Below are positions 17,187 to 26,108 of a DNA stretch of 64,000 bases, one piece after another. Under the pieces are notes generated by a model. It was not told the DNA's origin. It saw nothing but the letters and a program-made list of their open reading frames with translations, and made no database searches. The stretch spans positions 72,297-136,296 of the forward strand of contig JAXHOJ010000042.1 of the NCBI GenBank assembly GCA_034519525.1. The letters are read 5' to 3'. How positions within the stretch are numbered: the stretch's first letter is position 1; each line of letters starts with the position of its first letter. Source of the stretch: Gemmobacter sp034519525. GTDB taxonomy: Bacteria; Pseudomonadota; Alphaproteobacteria; Rhodobacterales; Rhodobacteraceae. A program made the translations under genes and the position numbers.

Positions 17187-17849
17187 TCAGCGGCGCAGCC
17201 CCCCGGCGCCGAAATGGCGGGGGTAGAAGGCGGCGGCGCAGGCCCATACCGTGGCCATCGCCTCGTCCAGCCCATAGGCGCCGGTCATCGTCATCAGATC
17301 CAGCCAGACCCCCTCTACCGTCACGCGCAGCACCCGCGCGCTGCGCGCGGGATGCAGGTCATACCCCGCTTCGGTATTCATCCGGGTGCAGAGCGATTCC
17401 AGCGTGGCGATATAGGCGCTGTCGTTCGATCCGCAATGTTCCTGATACAACGGGCGGCTTTGCGCCTCGCCCCAGAAGGAACACCAGGCCGAAAGCCGGT
17501 GCGGCGTGCAGATCGCCGGGTTGAAATCGGCGCGCAGCATCGCGGCAATGCGTTCCGCCGCCGTGGGCCCCGCCGCATCCAGCGCGGATTGCCAGTTCTG
17601 CCGGTATTCCTCGGCCAGATAATCCAGCGTGGCGGCCAGCAGCTTGTCCTTTGAATCGAAATGAAAATTCACCAGACCATGCGACAGGCCCGCCGTGCGG
17701 GCCACCTCGCTTGTGGTGGTGCGGGCATAACCATGGGTGGCCAGCGTGGCGATTGTCGCCTCGATCAACTGCAGGCGGCGTTCATCCCGGCTCAGCTTGC
17801 GGCGCACCTCGCCCCGGTCGTCTGCGGGTTCTGACTGGTTCTGATCCAT
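17187..17849 (-). CDS. TetR-family repressor, BetI-like
   Basis: A 220-residue regulator. The helix-turn-helix spans residues of about 25-70 (LIEATIATLATHGYARTTT, SEVARTAGLSHGLVNFHF, SKDKLL). The C-terminal half resembles BetI (LSAWCSFWGEAQ, then YIATLESLC), the repressor of choline/glycine-betaine genes. The start at 17849 is fixed by the strong GGAGGCGG just upstream; longer versions run into the operator. It is transcribed away from the amine-catabolic genes at 17983, with a palindrome in between (17924-17941), the classical layout of a local repressor. The inducer is probably the pathway substrate, a methylated amine or an aldehyde derived from it; that is inference. Confidence 0.85.
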   Translation of the reverse strand: MDQNQSEPADDRGEVRRKLSRDERRLQLIEATIATLATHGYARTTTSEVARTAGLSHGLVNFHFDSKDKLLAATLDYLAEEYRQNWQSALDAAGPTAAERIAAMLRADFNPAICTPHRLSAWCSFWGEAQSRPLYQEHCGSNDSAYIATLESLCTRMNTEAGYDLHPARSARVLRVTVEGVWLDLMTMTGAYGLDEAMATVWACAAAFYPRHFGAGGLRR

Positions 17850-17923
17850 TCCGCCTCCGTTATCTTGCGTCGTTCTAGCCCAATCCGGGGCCGGAAAAAG
17901 GGAAATCTGACGGCATTTCATTT

Positions 17924-17941
17924 TGATTGACAATTCAATCA
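17924..17941. promoter_or_regulatory. Palindromic operator overlapping a -35 box, probable TetR/BetI-like site
   Basis: TGATTGA-CAAT-TCAATCA is an inverted repeat with perfect 7-base arms. It overlaps a perfect TTGACA at 17927-17932, which could be the -35 element of the rightward operon (a weak -10, GACGAT, follows 18 bases later). The half-site ATTGA/TCAAT resembles published BetI operators as I remember them. Repressor bound here would block the rightward operon and probably its own gene. Confidence 0.6.
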
Positions 17942-17982
17942 GAATTTTGCGACGATCTGACAGAGAAGCAAAGGACAGCGCG

Positions 17983-19338
17983 ATGACCCTGCCCCACCGC
18001 AATCTTTCCCGTTCCAACGCCCAGTTCCAGCGCGCCGTGAAACGCCTGCCGCTGGGTGTGGCCTCAACCTTCCGCTACTGGGGCGATGACCGCACGATCT
18101 ATGTTGACCACGGCAAGGGCGGGCGGACCTGGGATATCGACGGCAATTCTTACGTCGATTACCGGCTGGGCTATGGCCCGGCGATCCTGGGCTATGCCGA
18201 TGATCGGGTGGATGCCGCCGCCCGCCGGGGCATGGAGGTCGGCGGCGTCTTCGCCCTGTCGACCGAGCGCGAGCTGATCGTCGCCGACCGCATCGCCAAA
18301 ATGGTGCCCGCCGCCGAACTGGTGCGCTTTTCCAATTCCGGCACCGAAGCGGTGATGGCGGCGCTGCGGCTGGCCCGCGCGCATACCCGCCGCGACAGCT
18401 ATCTGCTGGTGGAGGGCGGCTATCATGGGCTGTTCGATGCCGCCATGTGGATGGCCAATCTGGAAGACTGGGATCACCGATCGAACCGCGACCCCGAGGT
18501 GGTCAGCTATGGCCAGGGCATCCCGATGACGCTGAAACAGCTGGCGCATCTGGTGCCGATGAACGATCTGCAGCGACTGGAAGACACGTTCAAACGCCAT
18601 GGCGATACGCTGGCCGCCATGCTGATCGAACCGATTCAGGGCAATTGCTGCGCCATCAGCGCCCGCGCCGAATATGTGCAGCTGGCGCGCGATCTGTGCA
18701 CCCGCTACGGCGTCATGCTCATCATCGACGAGGTGAAGACCGGCTTCCGCGTGGGCCGGGGCGGCGTGCAGGGCCTGCTGGGCGTCACGCCCGACATCAC
18801 CACCTTTGCCAAGGCGGTGGCCAATGGCTATCCCATTGCCGTGGTGGCCGGGCGCGAAGAGGTGATGCGCAGCTTCCGCTATGGCGGTGCCAGCCATGGC
18901 GGCACCTATACCGCCCATTCCGTCAGCCTGGCCGCCGCCGAGGAATGTCTGCGCATTCTGGATGAAACCCCGGCGCTGGAAACGCTGGCAGGCCATGGCG
19001 ACCGGCTGAAAGCGGGGATTTCGCAGATCCTGAACGCGCGCGGCATCGTCCATTCCTATACCGGGCATCCGTCGATGTTCGGCCTGTTCTTCGCCGAAAC
19101 CCCACCGGACAATTACCGTGACTGGAAGACCTCGGATTATTCCTTCTACGATCAGATGGCCCATTTCCTGCATGATCTGGGGGTGATCGTCGAACCGGAT
19201 TCGCGCGAACCCTGGTTCATGTGCGAGGCGCATGGGCTGGATGACAGCTGCCTGACAGACACGCTCAGGGCGGTGGAAACCGCCGTTGACCTGACGCTGG
19301 AACATTTCGCCGCCCAGCCACAGGGGGCCGGGGCATGA
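17983..19338 (+). CDS. Class III PLP-dependent aminotransferase (glutamate-1-semialdehyde aminomutase-like)
   Basis: A 451-residue fold-type I aminotransferase. Key residues are the phosphate-cup motif SNSGTEA (118-123), YHGLFD, D249 in IIDEVKTGF that binds the pyridine nitrogen, and the Schiff-base lysine K277 in TTFAKAVANGYP. The enzyme resembles glutamate-1-semialdehyde aminomutase, but its place in a catabolic operon argues against tetrapyrrole synthesis. It probably transaminates an amino-aldehyde or amine intermediate. The ATG at 17983 follows AAAGGA. It is the first gene of the operon controlled by the palindrome at 17924 and overlaps the next gene (ATGA). Confidence 0.88.
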   Translation: MTLPHRNLSRSNAQFQRAVKRLPLGVASTFRYWGDDRTIYVDHGKGGRTWDIDGNSYVDYRLGYGPAILGYADDRVDAAARRGMEVGGVFALSTERELIVADRIAKMVPAAELVRFSNSGTEAVMAALRLARAHTRRDSYLLVEGGYHGLFDAAMWMANLEDWDHRSNRDPEVVSYGQGIPMTLKQLAHLVPMNDLQRLEDTFKRHGDTLAAMLIEPIQGNCCAISARAEYVQLARDLCTRYGVMLIIDEVKTGFRVGRGGVQGLLGVTPDITTFAKAVANGYPIAVVAGREEVMRSFRYGGASHGGTYTAHSVSLAAAEECLRILDETPALETLAGHGDRLKAGISQILNARGIVHSYTGHPSMFGLFFAETPPDNYRDWKTSDYSFYDQMAHFLHDLGVIVEPDSREPWFMCEAHGLDDSCLTDTLRAVETAVDLTLEHFAAQPQGAGA

Positions 19339-20951
19339 TCTGGGATGCGGTGATCGTGGGGGCGGGGCATAACGGGCTGGTGACGGCCTGTTATCTGGCC
19401 CGCGCGGGGCTGAAGGTCTGCGTGGTGGAAAAGAACGACTGGATCGGGGGCGCGGCGGTGTCGCGCGAACTGACGCCGGGGTTTACCTATTCCAACTGCT
19501 CTTACGTCGCCTCGCTGTTCCGGCCGGAAATCATGCGCGATCTGGAACTGCCGCGCTTTGGCCTGCAGATCCTGCCCTATGAGGGCGGCGCGGTGCTGAT
19601 GGGCAATGGCGATTATCTGGGGATGCACCGCGATCACGATGCCAACCGGCGCGAATTCGCCCGCCATTCACCGCGCGATGCCGAAGCCTATGATCGCTAC
19701 GCCCGCGATGTGCTGCGCCATTGCCGCTTCATCCGGCCGATGCTGCTGCGCACGCCGCCCGATCCCTCCAGCTTCCGCCCGCGCGATCTGGCCGAACTGG
19801 CCTGGCTGGGCAAGCAGATGTTCGGCCTGTCGGAACGCGCGATGTATGAGATGATCCGGTTCTGGACCATGTCGATTGCGGATTTTCTGGATGAATATTT
19901 CGAAAACCCGGTCATCAAGGCCTATCAGGCCGTCGCCTCGATCATCGGCACGGCGCTGGGGCCGATGTCGCCGGGCACGGCCTATGTTCTGCTGCATCAC
20001 GCCATGGGCGATGTGGATGGCACGGTGGGCGCCTGGGGCTATGCGCGGGGCGGCATGGGGGCGATCACCCGCGCGCTGGCCGACAGTCTGCAGGCCGCGG
20101 GGGGCGAGATCCGCACCGGCAGCGGCGTGGCGGAAATCCGTGTTGCGGGCGGGCGCACGACGGGCGTGGTGCTGGACAACGGCGATGAGCTGCAGGCGCG
20201 GCGCGTGGTGTCGAACATGGATGCCAAGCGCACCTTCCTGCGCCATGTGGCAGAACGCGATCTGCCCGCCGATTTCGTGAAACGCATCCGCGCCTTCAAA
20301 AGCCGGGGGTCATCGGGCAAGCTGAACATCGCGCTGGACCGGGCGCCGCGCTTCACCGCGCTGCCGGAAGGCGCGCCGAACCTGAAGGGCGATCTGCATT
20401 TCACCGATTCCATCGAAAAGATGGAACGCGCCTATGACGACTGGAAGGCAGGCCGTTTCAGCCGCGATCCGTTCCAGGATGTGATGATCCCCACGATGAT
20501 CGACCCGACGATGGCGCCGCCCGGCCAGCATTTCATGTCGTGCTTCGTGCAATATGCCCCGCCGAAGATCGAGGGGCGCGACTGGACGGATGCCGACCGC
20601 GATGCCTTTGGCCAGACCTGCCTCGACCAGATCGAGGCGCATGCGCCGGGCTTCAAATCCTCGGTCCTGCATGTGGAAGTGCGCACCCCGCGCGAGCTGG
20701 AGGCCGAGGTCGGCCTGACCGATGGCAATATCTTTCAGGGCGAGCTGACCTTCGATCAGCTGCTGTTCAACCGGCCCGTTCCCGGCTGGGCGCAGTATCG
20801 CAGCCCGATCCGCGATCTGTGGATGTGCGGATCATCCACCCATCCCGGCGGCGGGGTGATGGGGGCGCCGGGGCGCAATGCGGCGGCCGAAATCCTGCGC
20901 GACATGAAGACCCCTTCCAAGGATATGAGCGATGCCTATGCCATCCTGTGA
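19335..20951 (+). CDS. Phytoene-desaturase-like FAD-dependent oxidoreductase 1 (PYROXD2-like)
   Basis: A 538-residue flavoprotein with an N-terminal dinucleotide-binding motif (VIVGAGHNGLVTACYLARAG, then VVEKND) and the GGAA that follows in amine-oxidase/phytoene-desaturase-fold proteins. The second conserved region, FAD-binding near the C-terminus, is LWMCGSSTHPGGGVMGAPGRN. It closely resembles the PYROXD2-type group, whose substrates are largely unknown; carotenoid synthesis is unlikely here because no crt genes are near. A role in oxidising a C-N or C-C bond of the imported amine is inferred from context. It is coupled to the aminotransferase by ATGA and overlaps the next gene by 20 bases. 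Confidence 0.8.
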   Translation: MIWDAVIVGAGHNGLVTACYLARAGLKVCVVEKNDWIGGAAVSRELTPGFTYSNCSYVASLFRPEIMRDLELPRFGLQILPYEGGAVLMGNGDYLGMHRDHDANRREFARHSPRDAEAYDRYARDVLRHCRFIRPMLLRTPPDPSSFRPRDLAELAWLGKQMFGLSERAMYEMIRFWTMSIADFLDEYFENPVIKAYQAVASIIGTALGPMSPGTAYVLLHHAMGDVDGTVGAWGYARGGMGAITRALADSLQAAGGEIRTGSGVAEIRVAGGRTTGVVLDNGDELQARRVVSNMDAKRTFLRHVAERDLPADFVKRIRAFKSRGSSGKLNIALDRAPRFTALPEGAPNLKGDLHFTDSIEKMERAYDDWKAGRFSRDPFQDVMIPTMIDPTMAPPGQHFMSCFVQYAPPKIEGRDWTDADRDAFGQTCLDQIEAHAPGFKSSVLHVEVRTPRELEAEVGLTDGNIFQGELTFDQLLFNRPVPGWAQYRSPIRDLWMCGSSTHPGGGVMGAPGRNAAAEILRDMKTPSKDMSDAYAIL

Positions 20952-22494
20952 AACGCTGGTCATCGGCGGCGGCACCAATGGCATGGCCTGCGCGGCACGG
21001 CTGGCGCAGGCCGGGCATCGCGTGACGCTGCTGGAGGCCGAGGCCAGCCTTGGCGGCGGGGCGCGCGGCTGGGATTTCGCGCCGGGCTATCGCGCCCCCG
21101 GTCTGGCCCATGTGCTGCATCTGCTGGATCCCCGGGTCAGCGCGGGGATGGATCTGCCGCGCCACGGGCTGCAGCTGACCGCCGCCTTGCCCAGCGTGGC
21201 ACTGGGGGCCGACGGGCGGCATCTGACCCTGCGCGGTGCCTGCGCGGAGAGCATCGAGGGCGATCTGCCGGATGCCGACCGCCGCGCCTGGGCCGATCTG
21301 CGCGCCCGGCTGCTGCGCTTTGCCGCCGTGCTGGCGCCGATGAAGGCGATGACCCCGCCCCGGCTGGCCAAAGGCGCGGGCAACGATCTGGTGGCGCTGG
21401 CGAAACTGGGGCTGAAGGCGCGGCTGCTGGGCACCGGCGAGTTTCGCGAACTGCTGCGCATGTTCCTCATCAATGTCTGGGATGTGCTGGAAGATGAACT
21501 GTCGGACCCCCGGCTGAAGGGGGCTATGGCCTTTGATGCCACTTTGGGCGCCTGGATGGGGCCGCGTTCGCCCAATTCGCTGCTGGGCCTGTTGAACCGG
21601 CTGGCGGGCGAGGCAGGCGGGCAGGCTGCGGCGCTGTCGCTGCCCGGTGGCGGGATGGAAGCCGTGGCAAAGGCGATGGCTGCCGCCTGCACTGCGGCGG
21701 GCGTGGTGCTGCGCAACGGCAGCCCGGTGGCTGCGCTGATTGTCGAAGAGGATCGCGTGGTCGGCGCCCGCCTCGCCTCGGGCGAGGAATTGCGGGCAGA
21801 TCATGTGGTTTCCGCCCTCAGCCCGAAAACCACGCTGCTGCAGCTGCTGGGCACAAGGCATCTGGATGCCGGGATGGCCACCCGCATGGCACAGCAGAAA
21901 TCGCGCGGCGGCGCGGCGCGGCTGCATCTGGCGCTGCGTGGGCTGCCGGATTTTCGCGGTGCCGATCTGCGTGCAAGGCTGTTGATCGCGCCTTCGGCCG
22001 ATGCGGTGGAAACCGCCTTCAACCCGGTGAAATACGGCGAGGTGCCGGACCAGCCGGTGATGGAAATCGTGATCCCCTCGCTGTTCACCCCAGGCCTTGC
22101 GCCGGAAGGGCATCATGTGCTGTCGGCCATCCTGCAATTCGCCCCGTATGATCCGAAGGCGGGCCTTGAGGCCGCGCGGGCGCAGCTGCTGGAAAACGCG
22201 CTTGCAGTGCTGGAAACCCATGCCCCCGGCCTGCGCGCACTCGTCATCCATGCCGAACTGCTGATGCCGCAGGATATCGCCACGCGCTTCGGCATGGTGG
22301 GCGGCAACTGGCATCATGGCGAGTTGAGCGTGGAGCAGATGCTGTTCCTGCGCCCCCTGCCCTTTCTGGCGCAATATCGCGGGCCGCTGCCGGGGCTGTG
22401 GCTGGCATCGGGCGGCAGCCATCCGGGCGGGGGCATTTCCGGCGCCGCTGGCTGGAACGCCGCTGCCGAGATCCTGAAAGGAGGCCGGGCATGA
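20932..22494 (+). CDS. Phytoene-desaturase-like FAD-dependent oxidoreductase 2
   Basis: A 520-residue paralogue of the preceding protein, with the nucleotide-binding motif LVIGGGTNGMACAARLAQAG, the acidic end of the second strand (LLEAE) and the C-terminal LWLASGGSHPGGGISGAAGWN. The two share architecture but differ considerably in sequence, which suggests successive steps or a heteromer rather than a recent duplication. It starts at 20932 inside the previous gene, with ATG codons at 20932 and 20938, and its stop overlaps the GcvT-like gene (ATGA). Confidence 0.8.
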   Translation: MPMPSCETLVIGGGTNGMACAARLAQAGHRVTLLEAEASLGGGARGWDFAPGYRAPGLAHVLHLLDPRVSAGMDLPRHGLQLTAALPSVALGADGRHLTLRGACAESIEGDLPDADRRAWADLRARLLRFAAVLAPMKAMTPPRLAKGAGNDLVALAKLGLKARLLGTGEFRELLRMFLINVWDVLEDELSDPRLKGAMAFDATLGAWMGPRSPNSLLGLLNRLAGEAGGQAAALSLPGGGMEAVAKAMAAACTAAGVVLRNGSPVAALIVEEDRVVGARLASGEELRADHVVSALSPKTTLLQLLGTRHLDAGMATRMAQQKSRGGAARLHLALRGLPDFRGADLRARLLIAPSADAVETAFNPVKYGEVPDQPVMEIVIPSLFTPGLAPEGHHVLSAILQFAPYDPKAGLEAARAQLLENALAVLETHAPGLRALVIHAELLMPQDIATRFGMVGGNWHHGELSVEQMLFLRPLPFLAQYRGPLPGLWLASGGSHPGGGISGAAGWNAAAEILKGGRA

Positions 22495-23685
22495 CTGCCG
22501 CCGATCCCCGCCTGCATTACGAAACCCCGCTGAAACCTACACCGTTTCACCCGCGCACCGCCGCGCTGAACCGGATGAATGACTGGGGGCCCTGGGGCGG
22601 CTATACCACGGCGCTGTCCTTCGATGATACGGTGATGGAATATACCGCCATCCGCAACGCGGCCTCGGTCTATGATCTGTGCCCGATGGTGAAATACCGC
22701 ATCACCGGGCCGGATGCGGCGGGCTATCTGAACCGGCTGACGCTGCGCAATGCCGCGAAACTGCCGGTCGGATCGGTGCATTACACCGCCTGGTGCGACG
22801 ATCAGGGGCAGCTCTTGGATGATGGCACCTTGTTCCGGCTGGGGCCGGATGATTTCCGCCTGTGCTGTCAGGAACGCCACCTGCCCTGGCTGCTGGACAG
22901 TGCGGTGGGCTTTGACGTGGCGCTGCGGGAAGAAACCGAAGATATCGCCGCGCTGTCACTGCAGGGCCCCTGTGCGGCCAGCGTTCTGGCAGCGGCGGGC
23001 TTCGATGTATCGGCGCTGAAACCCTTTCGCATGGCACAGTTTGCCTTCGACGGGCGGCAACCTGACCGTTTCGCGCACCGGATTCACCGGCGATCTGGGA
23101 TACGAGCTGTGGACAGATACCCCCCGCGCCCTGCCCTTGTGGGATCAGCTGTTCGCGGCAGGCGGCCCGCTGGGCCTGCGCCCCATCGGATCGACGGCGC
23201 TGAACCTCGCGCGGCTGGAGGCGGGGTTCATCATCACCAACATGGACTTCATCCCGGCCCATCAGGCGGTGCGTGAGGATCGCAGCCGATCTCCGCTGGA
23301 AATGGGGCTGGGCTGGATGATCGACTGGGACAAGGGCCATTTCACCGGCCGCCGCGCATTGCGGGCCGAACACGACGGCGAAACCTCTCGCTGGGCCTTT
23401 GTCGGGCTGGATGTTCCGGGCAATATCCCTGCCGAAGGATCACTGCTTTATGCGGGCAAGACTGCCGAGGCGGGGTTCATCACTGCCGCTGCCTGGTCGC
23501 CCACCACCAAGCGCAATATCGCGCTGGCGCATGTGGAGCGGCGGTTTCTGCAGCGCGACCTCTGGGTGGAAATCTATGCCCTGCGCGAGTTGCAATATGC
23601 GAAGCTGATGCTGCCGGTCACGGTAACGGAACGCCCGTTCTTCGCCCCGGCGCGCCGCCGCGCCACCCCGCCGGGGAGGGTATGA
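22491..23685 (+). CDS. GcvT-like aminomethyltransferase (folate-dependent), frameshifted once
   Basis: About 397 residues of the glycine-cleavage T-protein fold. The N-terminal part (residues 1-185: MNDWGPWGGYTTALSF, YDLCPMVKYRITGPDA, LTLRNAAKLPVG) and C-terminal part (TVSRTGFTGDLGYELW, LRPIGSTALNLARLEAG, GWMIDWDKGHFTGRRAL) join across a single extra G near 23051-23056 (GACGGGCGG where GACGGCGGC is expected). Proteins of this family transfer a methyl-derived one-carbon unit from an amine to tetrahydrofolate, giving methylene-THF, as in dimethylglycine and sarcosine oxidation. Here it is not fused to a flavin oxidase; the two FAD proteins upstream could play that part. Overlaps the Rieske gene (ATGA). 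Confidence 0.82.
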
Positions 23686-24827
23686 TGACCCGCCACCCCG
23701 ATCAGCCGCTGCTGGATCATTGCCCCGAAGGCCTGCCGCGCGCCGCCTTTCTGGATGCAGGCTGGTTCGCCCGCGAGATGGAAACGGTCTTTGCCCGCAA
23801 CTGGATCTGCGCCGGGCGGCTGGCGGATCTGGCGCCGGGCAGCCTGCGGCGGGTGCGGCTGGGGCTGGCCGATGTGCTGCTGTGCCGCGCGGCGGATGGC
23901 GGGCTTTCCGCCTTTCACAACAGCTGCCGCCACCGCGGGGCCGAGCTTTGCGCGGCAGAAACCGCGCCGCTGGGGCGGCTGATTACCTGCCCCTATCACG
24001 CCTGGGCCTATGCCGCCGCCGACGGGCGGCTGGTCTCCACCGCCTTCGCCCATCCGACTGCAGATTTTCGGCGCGAGGATCACGGGCTGATCCCGGTGGC
24101 AGTGCAGCTGTGGAACGGGTTTGTCTTTCTGGGCCAGCGGCCCGGCGATCTGAACGGCACCGATCTGCGGGTGGATGTGCCGCTTTCGACACTGGATCAC
24201 TGGCCGATGGAAAGCCTCGTCACCGGCCACCGCTGGGAGAAAGAGCTGGCCTGCAACTGGAAAGTGTTCTGGGAAAACTATTCCGAATGTCTGCACTGCC
24301 CCGGCATCCACCCCGAGCTGTGCGAGATGGTGCCGGTCTACCGGCAGGGTATCATGGCCGCGAACGAAGCCCGGGGCTGGACACCCGAAAGCCCCGCGCC
24401 GCCCGCGTTGAAACCCGGCGCGGCAAGCTGGACGGCGGACGGCGCGCCCTGCGGCCCGGTCTTTCCCGGGCTGACGGCGGAAGAAAGGGCACGGGGCTAT
24501 AGCTTCGTCACCTTCTGGCCCACGGCCTTCGTGGTGGCGCATGTGGATTATGTGCGCTCGGTGCGGATCGAGCCTTTGGCGCCGGAACGCACGCGGCTGA
24601 TTGCCGAATGGCATTTCGCCCCCGAAACCCTGGCGCAGCCGGGGTTCGATGCCGCCGAAGTGGCGGCCTTTGCCCAGATCGTGCTGGCGCAGGATGGTGC
24701 GGCGGCCGAGATGAACCAGCGCGGCCTGCGATCCCCCGCCTTCACCCGCGCCCGGCTGATGCCCGAGGAATACGAGATTCACCGCTTTCACCGCTGGCTG
24801 CTGACAGAACTGGAGGACCGGCCATGA
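23682..24827 (+). CDS. Rieske non-heme iron oxygenase, alpha subunit 1
   Basis: A 381-residue ring-hydroxylating-oxygenase-type enzyme. The Rieske [2Fe-2S] ligands are C82 and H84 (SCRHRGAELC) and C103 and H106 (TCPYHAWAY). The catalytic iron site is in NWKVFWENYSECLHCPGIH, with H205 and H210. The size and the gene context resemble Rieske N-demethylases and monooxygenases acting on quaternary amines (glycine betaine, stachydrine, carnitine types) rather than arene dioxygenases, since no beta subunit is present. The expected reaction is hydroxylation of an N-methyl group followed by loss of formaldehyde. No dedicated reductase gene was recognised nearby. Confidence 0.88.
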   Translation: MMTRHPDQPLLDHCPEGLPRAAFLDAGWFAREMETVFARNWICAGRLADLAPGSLRRVRLGLADVLLCRAADGGLSAFHNSCRHRGAELCAAETAPLGRLITCPYHAWAYAAADGRLVSTAFAHPTADFRREDHGLIPVAVQLWNGFVFLGQRPGDLNGTDLRVDVPLSTLDHWPMESLVTGHRWEKELACNWKVFWENYSECLHCPGIHPELCEMVPVYRQGIMAANEARGWTPESPAPPALKPGAASWTADGAPCGPVFPGLTAEERARGYSFVTFWPTAFVVAHVDYVRSVRIEPLAPERTRLIAEWHFAPETLAQPGFDAAEVAAFAQIVLAQDGAAAEMNQRGLRSPAFTRARLMPEEYEIHRFHRWLLTELEDRP

Positions 24828-26052
24828 CCTTCCCGCTGACCTCTGCTGCCCATCCCGAACGACTGGGACCGCCGCGGCCTTCCGGCCTGGACCTATCATT
24901 CGCAGGCCATGTTCGATCTGGAACGGGAACGCTGTTCCTGACGCATTGGCAGGTGGCAGGCCATGCCAATGACCTGCCCGCGCCCGGCGACTGGATCAGC
25001 TTTGATCTGCTGGGCGAACGCGCCGTCATCATGCGCGGGCAGGATGGCGAGGTGCGGGCGTTTCACAACCTGTGCCGCCATCGCGGGGCGCGGGTGGTGG
25101 ACGGCGAACAGGGCCATTGCAAGGGGCGCCATCGTCTGCCCGTTTCACGGCTGGGTCTACAATCTGGACGGCAGCCTTGCGCGGCGCGGCGCAGCCGACG
25201 AGCTTTCGGCGACCTGGACCGCGAAAGCAACTTTGGCCTGAAGCCCATCGAGATGGAGCTGTTTCACGGCTTCATCTTCCTGCGCTTCGCCCCCGGCCCG
25301 CAGCCCGCCGCTGGCCGACGCTGCTGGCGCCCTATCGGTGCCGGATTTCGCGCGCCTATCGGGCCGTGGACATGCTGCCGTCGGCCAATGCCCGACTGGT
25401 GGACCGACCCTGCCGGTGAACTGGAAATCGGTGCGCGACGTGGACAACGAAGGCTATCATGTGCCGCTGGCCCATCCGGCGCTGCAGGATCTTTACGGCC
25501 GCGATTACCGCGACCTGCATCTGGAGGGGGGCCTCTCGATCTCGAACGGGCAGTATGGCGATGCGCCGGGGCGGGGCTGGTCGGTGCGGAACTATGTGAA
25601 GCTGTCGCCGGACCGCCCGGACCTGCCCGCGCATCTGCGCGCGGGCCTGGACTTACTACGGTCTCTTCCCGAACATCGTCTTCTCGATGACGCCGGAAGG
25701 CGTGCAGTTCTATCACGATATCCCGATCTCGCCCGGCCTGACGCGGCTGACCGGCCGCACCTACCGGCAGCCCGACGAAAGCCGCCAGCAGCGCGCGGCG
25801 CGCTATCTGGCGCTCAGGATCGACCGCGATACTTCGGCAGAGGATCAGCAGCTGTCGATCTGGTCGAACGAGTCGATGAAATCCTCGGCTTTCGATGGGT
25901 TCCATCTGTCGGATCTGGAATGGGGCCTGCGCCGCCATCATGATGGGCTGCGTGCCCTGATGCCGGTCATGATGCGGCCAGATGCCCCGGCAGAGCAGGA
26001 AATCCGCGCGCTGAATGACAAATTGATTTGCCAGCCAAAATCGCCCGGATAA
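24824..26052 (+). CDS. Rieske non-heme iron oxygenase, alpha subunit 2 (several frameshifts)
   Basis: A second Rieske oxygenase of about 408 residues starting at an ATG that overlaps the first one. It has Rieske ligands in HNLCRHRGAR and VCPFHGWVY, and an iron site in NWKSVRDVDNEGYHVPLAH (His-x4-His). At least five or six single-base shifts break it (near 24855, 24930, 25125, 25190, 25310-25400 and 25650), yet every piece continues in another frame (NDWDRRGLPAW, AMFDLERE, LPVNWKSVRDV, YYGLFPNIVFSMTPEGV). It differs clearly from the first enzyme, so the two may demethylate successive intermediates. Function by family and context; substrate unknown. Confidence 0.8.
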
Positions 26053-26108
26053 CCTTTCCCCATAAAACCCCGGCACCACCACATGACCGCACCAACAGGG
26101 AGACCGCC

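Noticed and set aside
17983..19338. hemL, glutamate-1-semialdehyde aminomutase of tetrapyrrole synthesis
   Set aside because: The sequence is of that fold but the gene sits first in a repressor-controlled catabolic operon, not the expected setting for an essential biosynthetic enzyme.
19335..22494. Carotenoid biosynthesis (phytoene desaturases)
   Set aside because: The proteins share the fold but resemble the PYROXD2-like group, and there is no crtB, crtE or other carotenoid gene around; the operon is catabolic.
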